Shown here in pieces: positions 16,740-27,197 of a DNA stretch of 64,000 nt; the stretch's first letter is position 1, and every line of letters begins with the position of its first letter. The DNA comes from Marivibrio sp040218065 (GTDB lineage Bacteria; Pseudomonadota; Alphaproteobacteria; UBA8366; Aestuariispiraceae). Position numbers and translations under genes: made by a program. The notes under the pieces are model-generated. The model ran no database searches and was not told where the DNA came from. It saw only the letters and a program-made list of their open reading frames with translations. The stretch is taken from contig NZ_JAVJQE010000005.1 of the NCBI RefSeq assembly GCF_040218065.1, positions 62,001 to 126,000 on the forward strand, in the 5' to 3' direction.

Positions 16740-17960
16740 CTAGCGGCCCGCGGCGCGGGAGGGACCCGCCGCCCAGAACGCGGCCGCGCCGAGGCTCGAC
16801 ACCCCGACCAGCAGCGCGAGCGCGAGATCGTAGCCGCCGGCCTCCCAGACCAGCGAGCCGACGAAGGGGGCGGCCGCGAAGGCCGCCAGGAACGGGACGG
16901 CCATAGCGCCGGAGACCGCGCCGAAATCGGCCTCCCCCAGGATGTCGCGCTGGGTCGTCGGCTTCATGATGCTGACGACGCCCGCGCCCGCGCCCAACAG
17001 CGCGACGGCGAGCGCGAGCCAAATCGGCCCGCCCCCCGCCGCCAGCAAGGCGGCCGGCGCGCCGATCAAGGCCGCGAAGCAGGCAAGCGTGATGGTGCGG
17101 CTCGACGCGCGCCGCTCGACCGCCAGCATCAGGACGCGTCCTGCAACCTGCATCGGCCCGACCGAGGCCGCGGCCAGCACGGCGAGCTCTGACGGGACCC
17201 CGCGCTCCGCCAGGATCGGCAGCAGGTGGTTGATTAACACGCCGTGGGTCAGCGCCAGACAGGCGAAGCCGCCGCTCAACAGCCAGAAGGCCGGCGCGCC
17301 CAGCCACCAGCGCCCCTGCGTCGGGCGCGCGTCGGGCGCGCCGCTCGGGGCCGGCCGCGCGCGGCGCTCGCCCTCCAGGCGCCGCGCCCCCCATAGCGCC
17401 AGCGGAAAACCGACGGCGAGCGCCGCCGCGCCGAGCGCAACCAGTGCGCCGGGCAGGCCGAACGCTTCAGCCAACAGATGCGCGGCCGGGAAGGAGAGCG
17501 TCCCGGCGAAACCGGCGACCAGCGTGATCAGCGTGATCGCCCGGCGCGCCCCGGCGCCGCGCGCCCGGGTCACCAGCGAGAAGCAAGGGATGTAGAGCGC
17601 CCCCGCCATCACGAGCCCGAGCGCCAGCCATAGCGCGATGAAGAGCCAATAGGGCGCGCCCGCCCCCAGCGCCGCGCCGAGCGCCGCGACCAGCGCGCCG
17701 CCGGCCGCCGCGCCGCCGGCCAGCACCGCGACGCCGCGGCCCCGGTCGATCAACCGCCCCGCGGCGGGCGAGGCGAGGGCGGAGATCCCGAGCGCCAGGG
17801 TGAAGGCGAGCGTGATCGCGGCTTTCGACCAGCCCGTCTCGGCCTGCACCTGCAGCAGCGTCGCGGGAAACATGTAATAGACCGCCGCCCAGACGATCGT
17901 CTGCGAGACCGCAAGCGCCCAGATCGGGCCGGCCGCCGGGCGGACTTGCGCGTCTTGCAT
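16740..17960 (-). CDS. MFS transporter
   Basis: This 406-residue carrier has about twelve hydrophobic helices. The start PIWALAVSQTIVWAAVYYMF and the loop AAGRLIDRGRGVAVLAGGAA fit the major facilitator superfamily. The ATG at 17960 has only a weak ribosome site, but upstream codons are Arg/Ala-rich and overlap the neighbouring gene region. It may be translated with the downstream end of the exonuclease I transcript, since both are on the minus strand with an 89-bp gap. Substrate unknown. Confidence 0.85.
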   Translation of the reverse strand: MQDAQVRPAAGPIWALAVSQTIVWAAVYYMFPATLLQVQAETGWSKAAITLAFTLALGISALASPAAGRLIDRGRGVAVLAGGAAAGGALVAALGAALGAGAPYWLFIALWLALGLVMAGALYIPCFSLVTRARGAGARRAITLITLVAGFAGTLSFPAAHLLAEAFGLPGALVALGAAALAVGFPLALWGARRLEGERRARPAPSGAPDARPTQGRWWLGAPAFWLLSGGFACLALTHGVLINHLLPILAERGVPSELAVLAAASVGPMQVAGRVLMLAVERRASSRTITLACFAALIGAPAALLAAGGGPIWLALAVALLGAGAGVVSIMKPTTQRDILGEADFGAVSGAMAVPFLAAFAAAPFVGSLVWEAGGYDLALALLVGVSSLGAAAFWAAGPSRAAGR

Positions 17961-18049
17961 GGGGGGATGCGCCACGCTTGGCGGCCTTTCTGGGAAGCGT
18001 TGAACGGCGGATGCGAGCCTAGCCGCGGCGCGCCCGCGCGCAAGACGGA

Positions 18050-19489
18050 TCAATCGGCGGATTTGTCCGGCGACGGCTCGTCCGAAAGCGCGCGCTCGCG
18101 CTCGGCCAGCCACGCCTCGATCCGGCCGAACAGCGGCTGATCGCCTTCGGCCGCGCGCAGCTCGGCCAGCTCCGCGCGCGCGCTTTTGAAGGTGGTCCAG
18201 GGCGCGGGCTCCTCGCCGGTCAGACGCGCGCGCCGCCATTGGTCGAGCTTCGCGCGGGTCTCGGGCCTGAGCGCGTGCGGGCTCTCGATATGGACGATTC
18301 GACGGGCGAAGGAGGCGAGGCGCTTGTCCTCGAACTGATGGATCAGCTCGGCGCGCTCTTCGGGCGGCGCGTCCAGGAAGCGGGCCATCTTCGGCTCGTC
18401 GCCGCGCGGGATGAAGCCGTCATAGAGGCGCTGCTCGACATGGTCGCCCGGCGCCTCCTCGGCGCGCGCGCCGGCCTTGGCCTGCATCGCCTGCAGGATC
18501 TTCTGGCGCAGACGCCCGTTCGCCTTGAGGCGCTTGGCGCGGCGCGTCCACTCGGCCTCGCCCAAAGCCGGCAGCCCGTCGAAATAGGCCTGGCTCGGGA
18601 CCGCCGTCGGGCAGGCGTAGGGTTGGGCGTTGAGCCGCATCGGCTTGATCGGCTCGCTCGACGCCCAGCCGATCCGTGTCGCCAGCGCGTCGACGTCCTG
18701 CTCGGCGTAGTCGTCCGGATCGTGCGCCAGATCCCAGACCGCCGCCTCCGACTGGAAGAAGCCGGCGTAGGCGCCGATGAAGCGGTGCTGCGTGTTGTAG
18801 CGATCGACATGGCCGCCGGCGAAGAACAGGCTCTCCTCCATCAGGCGCTGGGCCTGCTGCTTGGCGGTATTGTCCAGCATGGCTTGCCAGACCGGCGGGC
18901 TGAGCCGGCGGATCGCGGCGGCGAGCTCCGCAGTCTTCTCCACGTCGTACAGCGCGTCGTGGGCCTCCTCCTCCGAGAAGGCGACGCCGTTGGCGGCTGC
19001 GAAGACGCCCAGCTTGAAGCTGGGCCGGCCGGCCTCGGTCAGCGGGAAGGTCATGTCCTCGGGTCGGAACAGCCAGACCGCGCGGGCCCAACGCATGGTG
19101 TCGCCGCGCCGGTTGCCGAACTTGTTGGTGAGGTAGGGGTCCAGCAGGCTCTGGAAGCGCGCGTGGCGCAGCACGCTTTCGTCGAAGCCCATCGAATTGT
19201 GCCCGACGAAGATCGTCGGCGCATACGCGTTCGCGAACCGCTCGAAGGCCGCCATCAGCTCCCAATGGCTGTGATCCGCCTGTTCCAGCCCCTCGGGCTC
19301 GACGCCGGTCACCCACAGTGCGGTCGGCGAGGGCAGGACGTGCGGCAGCAGCCGGCAACGCTCGTTCAGCCGCGCGCCGGGAATCGGGTTCAGATCCGGA
19401 TCGGTCGCGATCGCGGCCGCCTGCAGCACCTGGTCGAAGCCGATGGCGAGGCCGGTGGTCTCGAAGTCGTAGAACAGGAAATTGCTCAT
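18050..19489 (-). CDS. sbcB: Exodeoxyribonuclease I
   Basis: This 479-residue 3'-5' single-strand DNA exonuclease acts in recombination and mismatch repair (E. coli SbcB, 475 residues). The DnaQ-like catalytic residues are visible: FLFYDFETTG (Asp and Glu), GHNSMGFDESVLRHARF (Asp), and HDALYDVEKT (His and Asp). The SH3-like and C-terminal helical regions follow (QHRFIGAYAGF, YDGFIPRGDEP). The ATG at 19489 starts exactly at the exonuclease fold; a longer frame to 19606 is low-complexity. This enzyme is less common in alphaproteobacteria than in gammaproteobacteria. Confidence 0.95.
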   Translation of the reverse strand: MSNFLFYDFETTGLAIGFDQVLQAAAIATDPDLNPIPGARLNERCRLLPHVLPSPTALWVTGVEPEGLEQADHSHWELMAAFERFANAYAPTIFVGHNSMGFDESVLRHARFQSLLDPYLTNKFGNRRGDTMRWARAVWLFRPEDMTFPLTEAGRPSFKLGVFAAANGVAFSEEEAHDALYDVEKTAELAAAIRRLSPPVWQAMLDNTAKQQAQRLMEESLFFAGGHVDRYNTQHRFIGAYAGFFQSEAAVWDLAHDPDDYAEQDVDALATRIGWASSEPIKPMRLNAQPYACPTAVPSQAYFDGLPALGEAEWTRRAKRLKANGRLRQKILQAMQAKAGARAEEAPGDHVEQRLYDGFIPRGDEPKMARFLDAPPEERAELIHQFEDKRLASFARRIVHIESPHALRPETRAKLDQWRRARLTGEEPAPWTTFKSARAELAELRAAEGDQPLFGRIEAWLAERERALSDEPSPDKSAD

Positions 19490-19599
19490 GGCCCGCATTC
19501 GACCACGCGCCGGCGCCGCGGCAAAGCCTCTCGTCTCCGTCTTCCTTGATGGGAGAGGAAAGGGGAGCCGACGGCGCGCTCCTTGGCCTCGCCGAAGAG

Positions 19600-19671
19600 A
19601 GTCCAATCCCCCGCGAAAGCGGGGACCAGGGGGCGGGGCGTTTCATCCCCCTCTCCCTTGGTCGGAGAGGG
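19600..19671. repeat. Two REP-like palindromes
   Basis: CCCCGC-GAAA-GCGGGG (19609-19624) in the context AGTCCAATCCC...GGGGACCAGGG is followed by CCTCTCC-CTTGGTC-GGAGAGG (19650-19670). Both are recognisable designs of alphaproteobacterial intergenic repeats. They lie between sbcB and the chemoreceptor gene. Confidence 0.7.
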
Positions 19672-20844
19672 TTACGCCCGCATCGTGTTGAGGAAATCCT
19701 CGACCGCGCTGCGCAGGCTCTCGGCCTGCTGGGAGAGTTCGCCGGCCGCCTGCAGCACGTCGGCGGCCGACCGGCCGGTCTCCTGGGCGGCGTCGGAGAC
19801 CTCGCCGATCGTCTCGGAGACTTCCCGGGCGCTGCCGGCGGCCTCCTGCACGTTGCGGGCGATTTCCTGGGTGGCGGCCCCTTGCTCCTCGACAGCCGCG
19901 GAAATGGTGGAGGCGATCTGCTGGGTTTCGTCGATGATGCGGCCGATCTCGCGGATCGCGGCGACGGCCTCCCCGGTCGCGCCTTGCATGTCGTTGACCT
20001 GGCGGGTGATCTCCTCGGTCGCCTTGGCGGTTTGGGCGGCGAGGTTCTTCACCTCGTTCGCCACGACGGCGAAGCCCTTGCCGGCCTCGCCGGCGCGCGC
20101 CGCCTCGATGGTGGCGTTGAGCGCCAGCAGGTTGGTCTGATCGGCGATGTCGCGGATCAGGTCGATCACCTCGCCGATATGGCCGGCCGCCTTGGTCATG
20201 CCGTCGACCTTGCTGTCGGCGTCGGCGGCGGCGTCGACCGCCTTGGCGGTGACGTCCGTCGAGCGCGAGACGGAGCGGCCGATCTCTTCGGTGGAGGCGG
20301 CGAGCTCTTCGGCCGCGGCGGCCACGGTTTCGACATTATGGCTGGCGCTTTCCATCGAGCCCTTGACGGTCTCGGCGCGGTCCGACGTCCCGGCGGCCTG
20401 GCTCTGCATGCCGCCGGCGGTCGCCTCCATCTCGGTGGCGGCGGAGGCGAGGATGTCGACGATGCCCTTGACCGAGTTTTCGAACTGATCGGCCATCTGG
20501 GTCACGCGCTGGTCGCGCTTCTGCATGTATTCGACCGCCTCGTTGATTGATTGCGCGGATCGGCGGAATTCGCCCTGCAATCCTCGCAGCAGAATGCGGC
20601 GGAAGAACTTGCCGTCGGCGACATGCTTCAGCGACGCTTCCGACTCGCGCGTGAAGGCGTCGACCACGTCCAGCAGATGATTGACCGAATGCTGCAGCTC
20701 GGCGAGTTGACCCGCCTCGTCGATCCCGACGACGCGCGCCTCCATGTCGCCGGCGGCGGCGCGTTTGCAGATTTCGACCGTGCGCGCGATCTCTTGCGAC
20801 AAGGCGCCGCGCCCGGCGTCAGAGCGCGAAAATAAATTCTTCAT
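19672..20844 (-). CDS. Cytosolic methyl-accepting chemotaxis protein
   Basis: This 390-residue chemoreceptor has no membrane segment. An N-terminal ~100-residue region (MEARVVGIDEAGQLAELQHS, similar to a HAMP-like sequence) leads into a long coiled-coil signalling domain. The conserved hairpin tip that contacts CheA and CheW is present (LLALNATIEAARAGE, GKGFAVVANEVKNLA). There is no obvious C-terminal CheR-binding pentapeptide. Its start lies 26 bp inside the upstream PAS gene, so the two are translationally coupled. A PAS protein would supply the sensor that this receptor lacks, giving a split Aer-like module. Confidence 0.92.
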   Translation of the reverse strand: MKNLFSRSDAGRGALSQEIARTVEICKRAAAGDMEARVVGIDEAGQLAELQHSVNHLLDVVDAFTRESEASLKHVADGKFFRRILLRGLQGEFRRSAQSINEAVEYMQKRDQRVTQMADQFENSVKGIVDILASAATEMEATAGGMQSQAAGTSDRAETVKGSMESASHNVETVAAAAEELAASTEEIGRSVSRSTDVTAKAVDAAADADSKVDGMTKAAGHIGEVIDLIRDIADQTNLLALNATIEAARAGEAGKGFAVVANEVKNLAAQTAKATEEITRQVNDMQGATGEAVAAIREIGRIIDETQQIASTISAAVEEQGAATQEIARNVQEAAGSAREVSETIGEVSDAAQETGRSAADVLQAAGELSQQAESLRSAVEDFLNTMRA

Positions 20845-21343
20845 AGGGCATTCCCGTCTTCGCGATGGTGTCTTCCAAGAGACGCCGGCTTGCGGCGAGG
20901 CCGTCCTTGGCGTTGGCGTGGCGCTTCTCTTCGGCCAGCAGCGCCTCGTAGATCGGCTCGATTGCGGCTACCTGCGCGTCGGTGGGGCTGCGGCGGTTCG
21001 AATGATAGCCGACGATCTCGCCGCGCGCGTTCAGGCTGGGCGTGACATGGGCGAACACCCAGTAATGATCGCCGCCCTTCGCCATGTTTTTGACATAGGC
21101 GAAGATCTCGCGCTTGGCCTCGACCACGTCCCAGAGCAGCTTGAAGACGGCGCGCGGCATGTCCGGATGGCGCACGATCGAATGCGGCTGTCCCAGCACC
21201 TCGGACTCGGTGAAATCGGCGACTTTCAGGAAGACGTCGTTGGCGTAGGTGATCCGCCCCTTCAGGTCTGTCTTGGAGACGATGATCTCGTTCTCCCCGA
21301 AGGTGCGGGCGCGCCCGGTGGGCGCGACGGCGTACTTGGCCAT
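20819..21343 (-). CDS. Aer-like PAS domain protein
   Basis: This 174-residue cytosolic protein has one PAS domain of the aerotaxis type: FGENEIIVSKTDLKGRITYA, NDVFLKVADFTESEVLGQPH, IVRHPDMPRAVFKLLWDVV and WVFAHVTPSLNARGEIVGYH. In Aer this fold holds FAD and senses redox or oxygen. Here the PAS domain has no HAMP or signalling domain of its own, and its 3' end overlaps the cytosolic chemoreceptor start by 26 bp. The natural inference is that the two proteins work together. A start at 21367 is also possible. Confidence 0.88.
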   Translation of the reverse strand: MAKYAVAPTGRARTFGENEIIVSKTDLKGRITYANDVFLKVADFTESEVLGQPHSIVRHPDMPRAVFKLLWDVVEAKREIFAYVKNMAKGGDHYWVFAHVTPSLNARGEIVGYHSNRRSPTDAQVAAIEPIYEALLAEEKRHANAKDGLAASRRLLEDTIAKTGMPYEEFIFAL

Positions 21344-21378
21344 GATTCGGAGCGGCCTCTCTTGCAAAGTATGATGAA

Positions 21379-21408
21379 GCGATCGACCCGGCGCGCCGGG
21401 TCGATCGC
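21379..21408. repeat. 30-bp perfect palindrome
   Basis: The sequence from 21379 to 21408 equals its own reverse complement with no spacer (half-site GCGATCGACCCGGCG). It lies 36 bp upstream of the PAS start and 255 bp upstream of acsA, in a divergent intergenic region. It could be an operator for a dimeric regulator or form a cruciform. Confidence 0.7.
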
Positions 21409-21663
21409 GGCCAAGATAGGCCTAAAGGGTTAGCGAAAGATTGATATCGCTCAGTTTCTTCTTAGGTGCAGCGGGTGAGAATCGCATGCGCCGGCGGCAA
21501 AAGCGCCGGATTGCGGGGCCTGCGGGTCCTCGCGTCTGTTGAAGCCCCGGCGAGAGTTCGGCAAAGTGCCGACTAACAACGAGGGCGGCGCGCCGACGAT
21601 CGCGCGGCGCCGAAGGATAAAGGGCCGCAAACCGGTCCGTCTCTAAGAGCAGAGGGGAAGCCC

Positions 21664-23613
<1,950 letters not shown>

Positions 23614-23632
23614 CGCCCGGCGGCCGGGAGAA

Positions 23633-23673
23633 GAAAAAGAAGGGCGGGGCCCCGTGCGGCTCCGCCCTTTTTT
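23633..23673. terminator. Bidirectional terminator after acsA
   Basis: A 12-bp stem (23640-23651 / 23658-23669, one G-T pair) with loop CCGTGC is followed by T6 (23668-23673) on the plus strand. An A-rich tract (23631-23641) gives a U tract for the convergent vWA gene. Confidence 0.9.
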
Positions 23674-23698
23674 GTCGGGATAGCAGCCCGCGGCCGGG

Positions 23699-25099
23699 CT
23701 ATTGCGCGATCCGCAGGTTGCTGAGCTCGGAGCCGATCTCCTGGAAGACGACCGAGAGTTCGTCGTTCGACGGGCTGTCGTAATAGTGATCGGCGCTTGA
23801 CGCGCAGGTGCGGTAGAGGTCGCGGGTGGGCCCGTGGGTCAATTGGAAGGTTATCGTGAAAATGATGATCCCCTCCGCCTTCATCGCCGCGCAGGCGGCC
23901 GCCATCCGGGCGTCGACCTCATCCTCGGCGTCGGCGCGGTTCGCGGTTCCAAGCCGCGCCCAGCCGACCCGTCCGTAGCCGCCGTAGTCGGAACCGTCAG
24001 GGCCGCCGCCTTCGTGATCGTAGAACTGATTGACGCCGTCGGTCAGCATCACGACCACCTTGTCCATGAGCGGCTTGTCATAGTCAAAGGGCATGTCGGC
24101 GGGCGTGTTCAGCCCCCATAGGCTTCTCCATTTCGGAGAGATCGTCCGCCATCCCCAGACAAGGCCGAGGTTGCCCATGGTCCCGCCGCGATGCCAGGGC
24201 TCCATGGCCGCGATGGCGTCTTCCACGTCCTGGCGCCAGTCGGTGAGCGGCGTGATCGGCGAGGCGCAGCCGAGATTGGGGCCGGCGCCGTTGTTCTGCG
24301 CCGAATTCGCGTCGTTGATCGGCGGCCAGACATTGTCCACGTCGGTTGGATAAAAGTAGGGCGACCAACCGGCCACGGACGGCGGATCGTCCGTCTGATC
24401 GCCGGGGGCGGCGCGCGCTTCGACGCACCCCTTCCAGCTTGTCCCCGCGTAAAGGCTGGGATCGTAGCCGTCGAGCCAGGCGCTGTTGACGTCGCCGACA
24501 TTCACCGCCACCGCGTAGGGCACGACCGAGATCCAAAGGTTGTCCACGGTCTGCCGGTCGCCGTAGAGGATGTCGACCAGTTCCTGCGCGGCCGCCTTCA
24601 TCGCATCGATCTTGCCGCCGCCGCGCATCGACCCGGTGTTGTCCATCACCAGCGCCAGCTCCATGCCGCGCACGCTGCGCTGGACCACGGTTTCGGCCCC
24701 GACCCGCAGGCGATCCTGCCCCAGCACCTGCATGAAGGTGGTCGGGATCTCGGCGCTGGCGGCGACGCGGATCGTCTCCTGGGCGGAATCGATCGTAATC
24801 GTCGGGCCGTCGATGGCCGCGCGCATGAAATCGGCCGGCAGATTGGCCTCGAAGAAGGCGTTGACGGTCTGGTCGACCGTATCGGGATCGAGGTCCTTGC
24901 CCCCGGCCAGCGCCGCCGCGTCCAGCGCGTGGACGAGCTGGCTTTTCAGCGTGTAGCCGCGCATGGCGTCGACCGAAAGGCCGATCGCGCCCACCATCGG
25001 GATCACGGCGAGCGCGAGCAACGGCGCCGCGCCGCCGCCCTCGGCGTGCAGAAAGCGCGACCAAGCGCGCGAGAGATGTGCGACGACGGCGCGGATCAT
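23699..25099 (-). CDS. TadG-like vWA pilus-assembly protein
   Basis: This 466-residue protein starts with a TadE/G-type N-terminal membrane helix (GGAAPLLALAVIPMVGAIGL) with the VDAMRGYTLKSQLVHALDAA sequence typical of Flp-pilus TadG proteins. A von Willebrand A domain follows, with its metal site as VMDNTGSMRGGGKID and a distal VVMLTDGVNQF. It would be anchored in the inner membrane with the vWA domain outside. It diverges from two TadE-like genes, but none of the motor, secretin or prepilin genes of a tad locus is in the window. The ATG at 25099 follows a GAGGA site. Confidence 0.88.
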   Translation of the reverse strand: MIRAVVAHLSRAWSRFLHAEGGGAAPLLALAVIPMVGAIGLSVDAMRGYTLKSQLVHALDAAALAGGKDLDPDTVDQTVNAFFEANLPADFMRAAIDGPTITIDSAQETIRVAASAEIPTTFMQVLGQDRLRVGAETVVQRSVRGMELALVMDNTGSMRGGGKIDAMKAAAQELVDILYGDRQTVDNLWISVVPYAVAVNVGDVNSAWLDGYDPSLYAGTSWKGCVEARAAPGDQTDDPPSVAGWSPYFYPTDVDNVWPPINDANSAQNNGAGPNLGCASPITPLTDWRQDVEDAIAAMEPWHRGGTMGNLGLVWGWRTISPKWRSLWGLNTPADMPFDYDKPLMDKVVVMLTDGVNQFYDHEGGGPDGSDYGGYGRVGWARLGTANRADAEDEVDARMAAACAAMKAEGIIIFTITFQLTHGPTRDLYRTCASSADHYYDSPSNDELSVVFQEIGSELSNLRIAQ

Positions 25100-25301
25100 C
25101 GATCCTCATCCTTGACGTCTCAGAAGGCCGATATGAGCGCGGACGGCGACGAAAGGCCAGCACCATCGCTTAAAAAAATCATGAAATGCCAGATAGTTAA
25201 CACACAAATCGCCTCAAATCTCGGATAAATCCCGGGCGATCCCGCTTGCCTTCCGCGCCGCCTGGCGCGCTTTATGGACGCCCTGTTTTAGGAGAGGGCC
25301 G
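25100..25301. promoter_or_regulatory. Divergent control region of the Tad-like genes
   Basis: This 202-bp gap separates the vWA gene from the TadE-like pair. It contains an A/T-rich stretch (25170-25230, including AAAAAAA and GTTAACACACAAAT) that stands out from the local GC content and probably holds the divergent promoters. No confident hexamer pair could be assigned. Confidence 0.45.
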
Positions 25302-25868
25302 ATGCTGCGCGCCTTTTTGCGGCGGCCCGACGGGTCCGCCAGTCTGGAGTTCGCCTTCGCCGCGCCGATCTTGATCCTGGCGATGATCGGGATCTTTGAA
25401 TTGGCGATGTTGCTCTTCACCAATGCGGTGGTGGAGGGGGCGGTGCGCTCGGCCTCGCGGTTCGGGCTGACCGGCCAGACCACCACCGGGATCAGCCGCG
25501 AGGAGGTGATCGTCGAGAAGATCCGAGACGGCTCGCTCGGCCTCGTCGAGATCACGACCGACGACATCGACGTGCTGGTCTATCCGAGATTCGCCGACGT
25601 CGGCCGGCCCGAACCCTTCGACGACGCCAACGGCAACGGCGCCTTCGATCCGGGCGAAGGTTTCAGCGACGTGAACGGCAACGGCCAGTGGGATTCGGAC
25701 ATGGGAGCCGCCGGGGCGGGGGGGCCCGGCGAGGTGGTGGTCTATCGCGTGCGCTATCAGCGCGGCATGATGACCGGGCTGCTGATGGACAGCTTCGGCG
25801 CGAGCGTCGACATGGCGGCCTCGATCGCCGTGCGGAACGAGCCTTTCGACCCGGCGACCGGCGGTTGA
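25302..25868 (+). CDS. TadE-like pseudopilin with calcium-loop-like repeats
   Basis: This 188-residue protein has the TadE N-terminus: a short basic leader, GSASLEFAFAAPILIL with the conserved Glu16, and a hydrophobic helix to about residue 40. It differs from ordinary TadE proteins by residues 107-134, where two copies of a D-x-N-G-N-G-x-[FW]-D loop occur (DDANGNGAFDPGEG and DVNGNGQWDSD). These resemble dockerin/EF-hand calcium loops. It is separated by 15 bp from a second TadE gene. TadE proteins are minor pseudopilins of Flp pili. Confidence 0.85.
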   Translation: MLRAFLRRPDGSASLEFAFAAPILILAMIGIFELAMLLFTNAVVEGAVRSASRFGLTGQTTTGISREEVIVEKIRDGSLGLVEITTDDIDVLVYPRFADVGRPEPFDDANGNGAFDPGEGFSDVNGNGQWDSDMGAAGAGGPGEVVVYRVRYQRGMMTGLLMDSFGASVDMAASIAVRNEPFDPATGG

Positions 25869-25883
25869 GGGGACGGAGGGCGC

Positions 25884-26432
25884 ATGACGACCGGCTTCCT
25901 CAGGTTCCTGCGCCGACGCGATGGCGGCGTGCTGGTCGAAACCGCCGTCATCATGCCGATCCTCATGATGCTGCTGCTCGGCGGATTCGAGGTCGGGCGA
26001 TATTTCCTGGTGGGGCAGAAGCTGCAGCGCGCCGCGATGACGGTCGCGGACCTCGCCTCGCGGACCGAGGTGATGAACGCCGGCGACCTCGACGACCTGT
26101 TCGCCGCCGCGCGGGAGGTCGCGCGCCCCTTCGCTTTGGAGGCCGACGCGCGCGTCGTCGTCACCTCCGTCGTGCGGCCGGCGGACGGCGGAGATCCGGT
26201 GGTCGAGTGGCAGCGCGCTTCCGGCTCCGGGGCGTGGGCCAGCGCCGTCGGCGTCGAGGGCGGGACGGCCGCGATCGCCGACCCGAACCTTATAAAGGCC
26301 GGTCATTCGATCATCATCGCCGAGGCGGCTTTCATCTACCGGCCGGTGCTGTTCGACGACATGACGACGCAAACGCTGACCGCGGAGGCGAGCTTTCGGC
26401 CGCGCTTTTCACGAAAGGTGACCCTGGAATAG
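25884..26432 (+). CDS. TadE-like pseudopilin
   Basis: This 182-residue protein has the TadE signature RRRDGGVLVETAVIMPILMM, with the invariant Glu, followed by a hydrophobic helix and then QKLQRAAMTVADLASR. The C-terminal part is beta-rich and periplasmic (AAFIYRPVLFDDM near the end). It is probably co-transcribed with the preceding TadE-like gene and followed by a terminator. The group of one vWA-TadG and two TadE proteins resembles satellite minor-pilin clusters located away from the main tad locus. Confidence 0.87.
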   Translation: MTTGFLRFLRRRDGGVLVETAVIMPILMMLLLGGFEVGRYFLVGQKLQRAAMTVADLASRTEVMNAGDLDDLFAAAREVARPFALEADARVVVTSVVRPADGGDPVVEWQRASGSGAWASAVGVEGGTAAIADPNLIKAGHSIIIAEAAFIYRPVLFDDMTTQTLTAEASFRPRFSRKVTLE

Positions 26433-26499
26433 CCGGCGCGCGGCGGCCGGACGCTCGCTCGGTCGTTCAGCCCGATCGCCGGCCGAATGGCGAAGGAAA

Positions 26500-26527
26500 G
26501 GGCGGGGCCTCCCGGTCTCGCCCTTTT
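26500..26527 (+). terminator. Rho-independent terminator of the TadE pair
   Basis: Stem GGGCGGGGCC (26500-26509) / GGTCTCGCCC (26514-26523) with two G-T pairs and loop TCCC, followed by TTTTCCTTT. It lies 68 bp after the second TadE stop. Confidence 0.8.
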
Positions 26528-26637
26528 CCTTTGCGTCCCCGGCGCGTAGGGTGCCTCCGCACTGGGACGGGCGGCGCGAGAGGCCGGCGCGGCTTGGCGG
26601 CGAGAGGCGCCGTCGCGGCGCAGACGCCGGGGACGGC

Positions 26638-27192
26638 ATGAGTTCTGACGCGCATGAATTGTTGGCGTGGCGCTATCTGGCCTGCCCGCTTGAGGGCGAG
26701 GCCGAGCGTTTCGGGCCGTTCCGCGATCTCGTCTCCCTGTGGCGGGCGCGCCGGCCCGCCGGCGCCGTCCTGCCGCCGCGCGCGGCGCTCGACTTCTACG
26801 ATCTGACGGCGTGGCTGGGGCGCGTCTTCATCGCCGAGGTGACGCAAGCGCCCTTCGATCTGCGCGTCCGGCTTTGGGGGACGGAGCTGACGCGCTGGTG
26901 GGGGGTCGACTACACGGGCAAGACGCTGGGCGGCGAATCGCGCAATCCGGACCTTTTCCGTCTGGTCGAATTCGCCTATTTCGAGGCGATGGCCGCCAAT
27001 CCCTTCATCGGGATCGCCGCCGGCCGGCTCGACCAGCACGAGCGCGCCCACATCAAGGTGATGGGCCTCGACCTGCCGCTGGGCGCCGCCGACGGCCGGC
27101 TGACGCACGTCCTCTCCGCGCACATCGAGATAGCCCTCGACCAGGAGCCGGAGACCCTGATCCCGGAACTGCCGGTGCTGCGGAGGTTTTAG
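26638..27192 (+). CDS. PAS_5-family protein
   Basis: This 184-residue soluble protein matches the PAS_5 (DUF1457-type) family typical of Rhodospirillales-like bacteria. The sequence reads ELLAWRYLACPLEGEAERFG, then LDFYDLTAWLGRVFIAEVT, FDLRVRLWGTELTRWWGVDY and VMGLDLPLGAADGRLTHVLS. The family is a stand-alone PAS fold without an output domain; ligand and role are unknown. The ATG at 26638 follows GGGGA. Six base pairs downstream lies the stop of the convergent membrane PAS/HD-GYP-like gene. Confidence 0.85.
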   Translation: MSSDAHELLAWRYLACPLEGEAERFGPFRDLVSLWRARRPAGAVLPPRAALDFYDLTAWLGRVFIAEVTQAPFDLRVRLWGTELTRWWGVDYTGKTLGGESRNPDLFRLVEFAYFEAMAANPFIGIAAGRLDQHERAHIKVMGLDLPLGAADGRLTHVLSAHIEIALDQEPETLIPELPVLRRF

Positions 27193-27197
27193 GCCGC

